The position numbers and the translations under genes were made by a program. The notes beneath the pieces are model-generated. The model had not been told where the DNA came from and ran no database searches. It was given only the letters and a program-made list of their open reading frames with translations. A stretch of DNA of 6,630 nucleotides from an uncultured Acidimicrobium sp. (GTDB taxonomy: Bacteria; Actinomycetota; Acidimicrobiia; Acidimicrobiales; Ilumatobacteraceae), in assembly GCA_903850275.1 (NCBI GenBank), contig CAINLH010000334.1, positions 1 through 6,630 on the forward strand, given 5' to 3'. This document shows positions 5,276 through 6,630 of this stretch, piece after piece (the first letter of the stretch is position 1; each line of letters starts with the position of its first letter).

Positions 5276-6630
5276 ATGACCGAACAAGTCGACGTAGCAA
5301 TTGTCGGTGCTGGTTTTGGTGGCATGTACATGTTGCATCGTGCACGAGAAGCAGGAATTCGTGCCGTCGTTTTTGAACGAGGCAGCGACGTTGGCGGAAC
5401 GTGGTTTTGGAATCGGTATCCGGGCGCACGTTGCGACGTGCCAAGCATGGAGTACTCGTACCAATTTTCGGATGAATTGCAGCAGGAATGGGAGTGGTCC
5501 GAGAAATACGCAACCCAGCCAGAGATACTTCGTTACGCGCAACACGTGGCCGAACGGTTTGATCTGAAGCGTGACATTCGCTTTCAGACATCGGTGGTCT
5601 CATTGCACTTCAATGAGGCAGACAACACGTGGCTGGTGACGCCGTCGCAAGGCGAGCAGGTTTGCGCAAGGTTTGTTGTTACGGCAATGGGTTGTCTCTC
5701 CTCTGCCAACAAACCACGATTTGCAAACGACGACCAATTTCGGGGCGAGGTGTACCACACGGGCGAATGGCCAACTAGTGGTGTCAACTTTGCCGGCAAA
5801 CGTGTTGCAGTAATTGGCACGGGTTCTTCGGGCATTCAGGCCATCCCGCTTATTGCACGGGAAGCCAAGCGTCTTGCGGTGTTCCAACGAACACCCGCGT
5901 ACACCATTCCTGCGCACAACTCCCCTAACACGCCCGAGTATGTGCGCTCGATCAAATCCAACTATGCCGAGTTTCGTGTAAAGAACAAGACGACTCGAGC
6001 AGCGCTTGGCGGCGACACGCCCACTGGCACCCGCGGAGCAATCGAGGTGTCGGACGAAGAACTGAATGAAACGTTGGAAGCGCGCTGGGCCAAAGGTGGC
6101 TTGCTGTTCCTAGGCGGCTTCAACGATGCAATGGTCAACGCTGCGTCAAACGAGCGAATTGCACAGTGGGTTCGCAACAAAATTGCATCGATCGTTACCG
6201 ACCCACAAGTTGCCGCGCGGCTTCAACCCCACACCGTGATCGGATGCAAACGGCTTGTGGTGGATACGGGGTACTACGACACGTTTAACAGGAACAATGT
6301 TGAACTTGTCGACCTTGACCAAGCCGGCATCGAACGATTTACGGAAAATGGATTGGTTGCCAATGGAATCGAACACGCAGCCGACGTGATCGTGCTTGCA
6401 ACTGGCTTTGATGCGATGACGGGCTCGCTACTGAAAGTAGATATACGAGGAAAAGGCGGCCAAAGCCTGGCCGATGCATGGAGTGCGGGCCCAGTCAATT
6501 ACCTCGGTCTTGCTGTTCACGGCTTCCCCAACCTGTTCACCATTACAGGCCCCGGCAGCCCGTCGGTTCTCACCAACATGATTGTTTCAATTGAGCACCA
6601 CGTGGAGTGGATCACCCGTTGCATGCAGCA
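5276..6630 (+). CDS. Type I Baeyer-Villiger / flavin-containing monooxygenase, 3' end beyond the window
   Basis: The first 451 residues are visible; full-length relatives have about 540, so roughly 90 are missing at the right edge. The FAD-binding GAGFGG is at residues 11-16. GGTWFWNRYPGARCD (40-54) matches the conserved Trp/Tyr-Pro-Gly/Asp block of this class. The Baeyer-Villiger fingerprint FRGEVYHTGEWP lies at 155-166, the NADPH-binding GTGSSG at 181-186, a CKR motif at 324-326 whose Arg appears to match the catalytic Arg of cyclohexanone monooxygenase, ATGFD at 375-379 and TGPGSPSVLTNM at 424-435. It is predicted to use NADPH, FAD and O2 to insert oxygen next to a ketone, giving an ester or lactone. 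The substrate is not readable. The start ATG has only AGG three bases upstream. Co-transcription with the GNAT-AAA+ gene is likely from spacing. Confidence 0.93.
   Translation, partial: MTEQVDVAIVGAGFGGMYMLHRAREAGIRAVVFERGSDVGGTWFWNRYPGARCDVPSMEYSYQFSDELQQEWEWSEKYATQPEILRYAQHVAERFDLKRDIRFQTSVVSLHFNEADNTWLVTPSQGEQVCARFVVTAMGCLSSANKPRFANDDQFRGEVYHTGEWPTSGVNFAGKRVAVIGTGSSGIQAIPLIAREAKRLAVFQRTPAYTIPAHNSPNTPEYVRSIKSNYAEFRVKNKTTRAALGGDTPTGTRGAIEVSDEELNETLEARWAKGGLLFLGGFNDAMVNAASNERIAQWVRNKIASIVTDPQVAARLQPHTVIGCKRLVVDTGYYDTFNRNNVELVDLDQAGIERFTENGLVANGIEHAADVIVLATGFDAMTGSLLKVDIRGKGGQSLADAWSAGPVNYLGLAVHGFPNLFTITGPGSPSVLTNMIVSIEHHVEWITRCMQ

Noticed and set aside
5203..6498. Several minus-strand ORFs opposite the monooxygenase gene
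   Set aside because: They are antisense shadows of a gene with full motif support on the plus strand, and their translations lack any family features.
1..6630. CRISPR array, tandem repeats or transposon ends
   Set aside because: No regularly spaced repeats, terminal inverted repeats or transposase motifs were seen on either strand.

Overview
The window suggests an actinobacterium, most likely an uncultured aquatic member of the Acidimicrobiia (Ilumatobacter-like). This is inference from three things: base composition that looks close to balanced, gene starts with a TANNNT box a few bases before ATG and no Shine-Dalgarno (a leaderless pattern common in actinobacteria), and resemblance of several proteins to families I associate with that group. 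No database search was possible.

Left part (1-1383). A conserved hypothetical gene reads leftward off the window edge (556 to 1). Behind it, on the plus strand, lies a short broken relic of the C-terminal end of a BtuF-like cobalamin-binding protein (about 659-820), which contains a perfect 8-bp inverted repeat. Next are a small acidic hypothetical gene on the minus strand (1255 to 836), a tRNA-Arg(CCU) gene (1343 to 1271), and a second small acidic, lysine-free hypothetical gene (1783 to 1382) with a clear Shine-Dalgarno. The tRNA and the two small genes share a direction and sit close together, so they may share transcripts.

Middle (1877-3861). Two different Gfo/Idh/MocA-family NAD(P)-dependent oxidoreductases are encoded on the minus strand. 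They overlap by one base (TAGTG), so they probably form a translationally coupled pair. The upstream protein carries the Asp/His catalytic pattern of the sugar/inositol dehydrogenase group. The downstream protein resembles the dihydrodiol dehydrogenase / glucose-fructose oxidoreductase group.

Right part (3965-6630). Across a 103-bp divergent promoter region, the plus strand encodes a 423-residue protein that joins an N-terminal GNAT acetyltransferase domain to a complete AAA+ ATPase domain. This is the most unusual gene in the window. A type I Baeyer-Villiger/flavin monooxygenase gene follows 39 bases later and runs off the right edge; it has both FAD- and NADPH-binding Rossmann motifs and the FxGxxxHTxxWP fingerprint.

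No CRISPR array, insertion sequence, phage gene or rRNA is visible. No stretch longer than 300 bases lacks a gene; the longest is 557-835, which holds the relic. Overall this is a fairly ordinary chromosomal segment with one noteworthy domain fusion and one gene relic.
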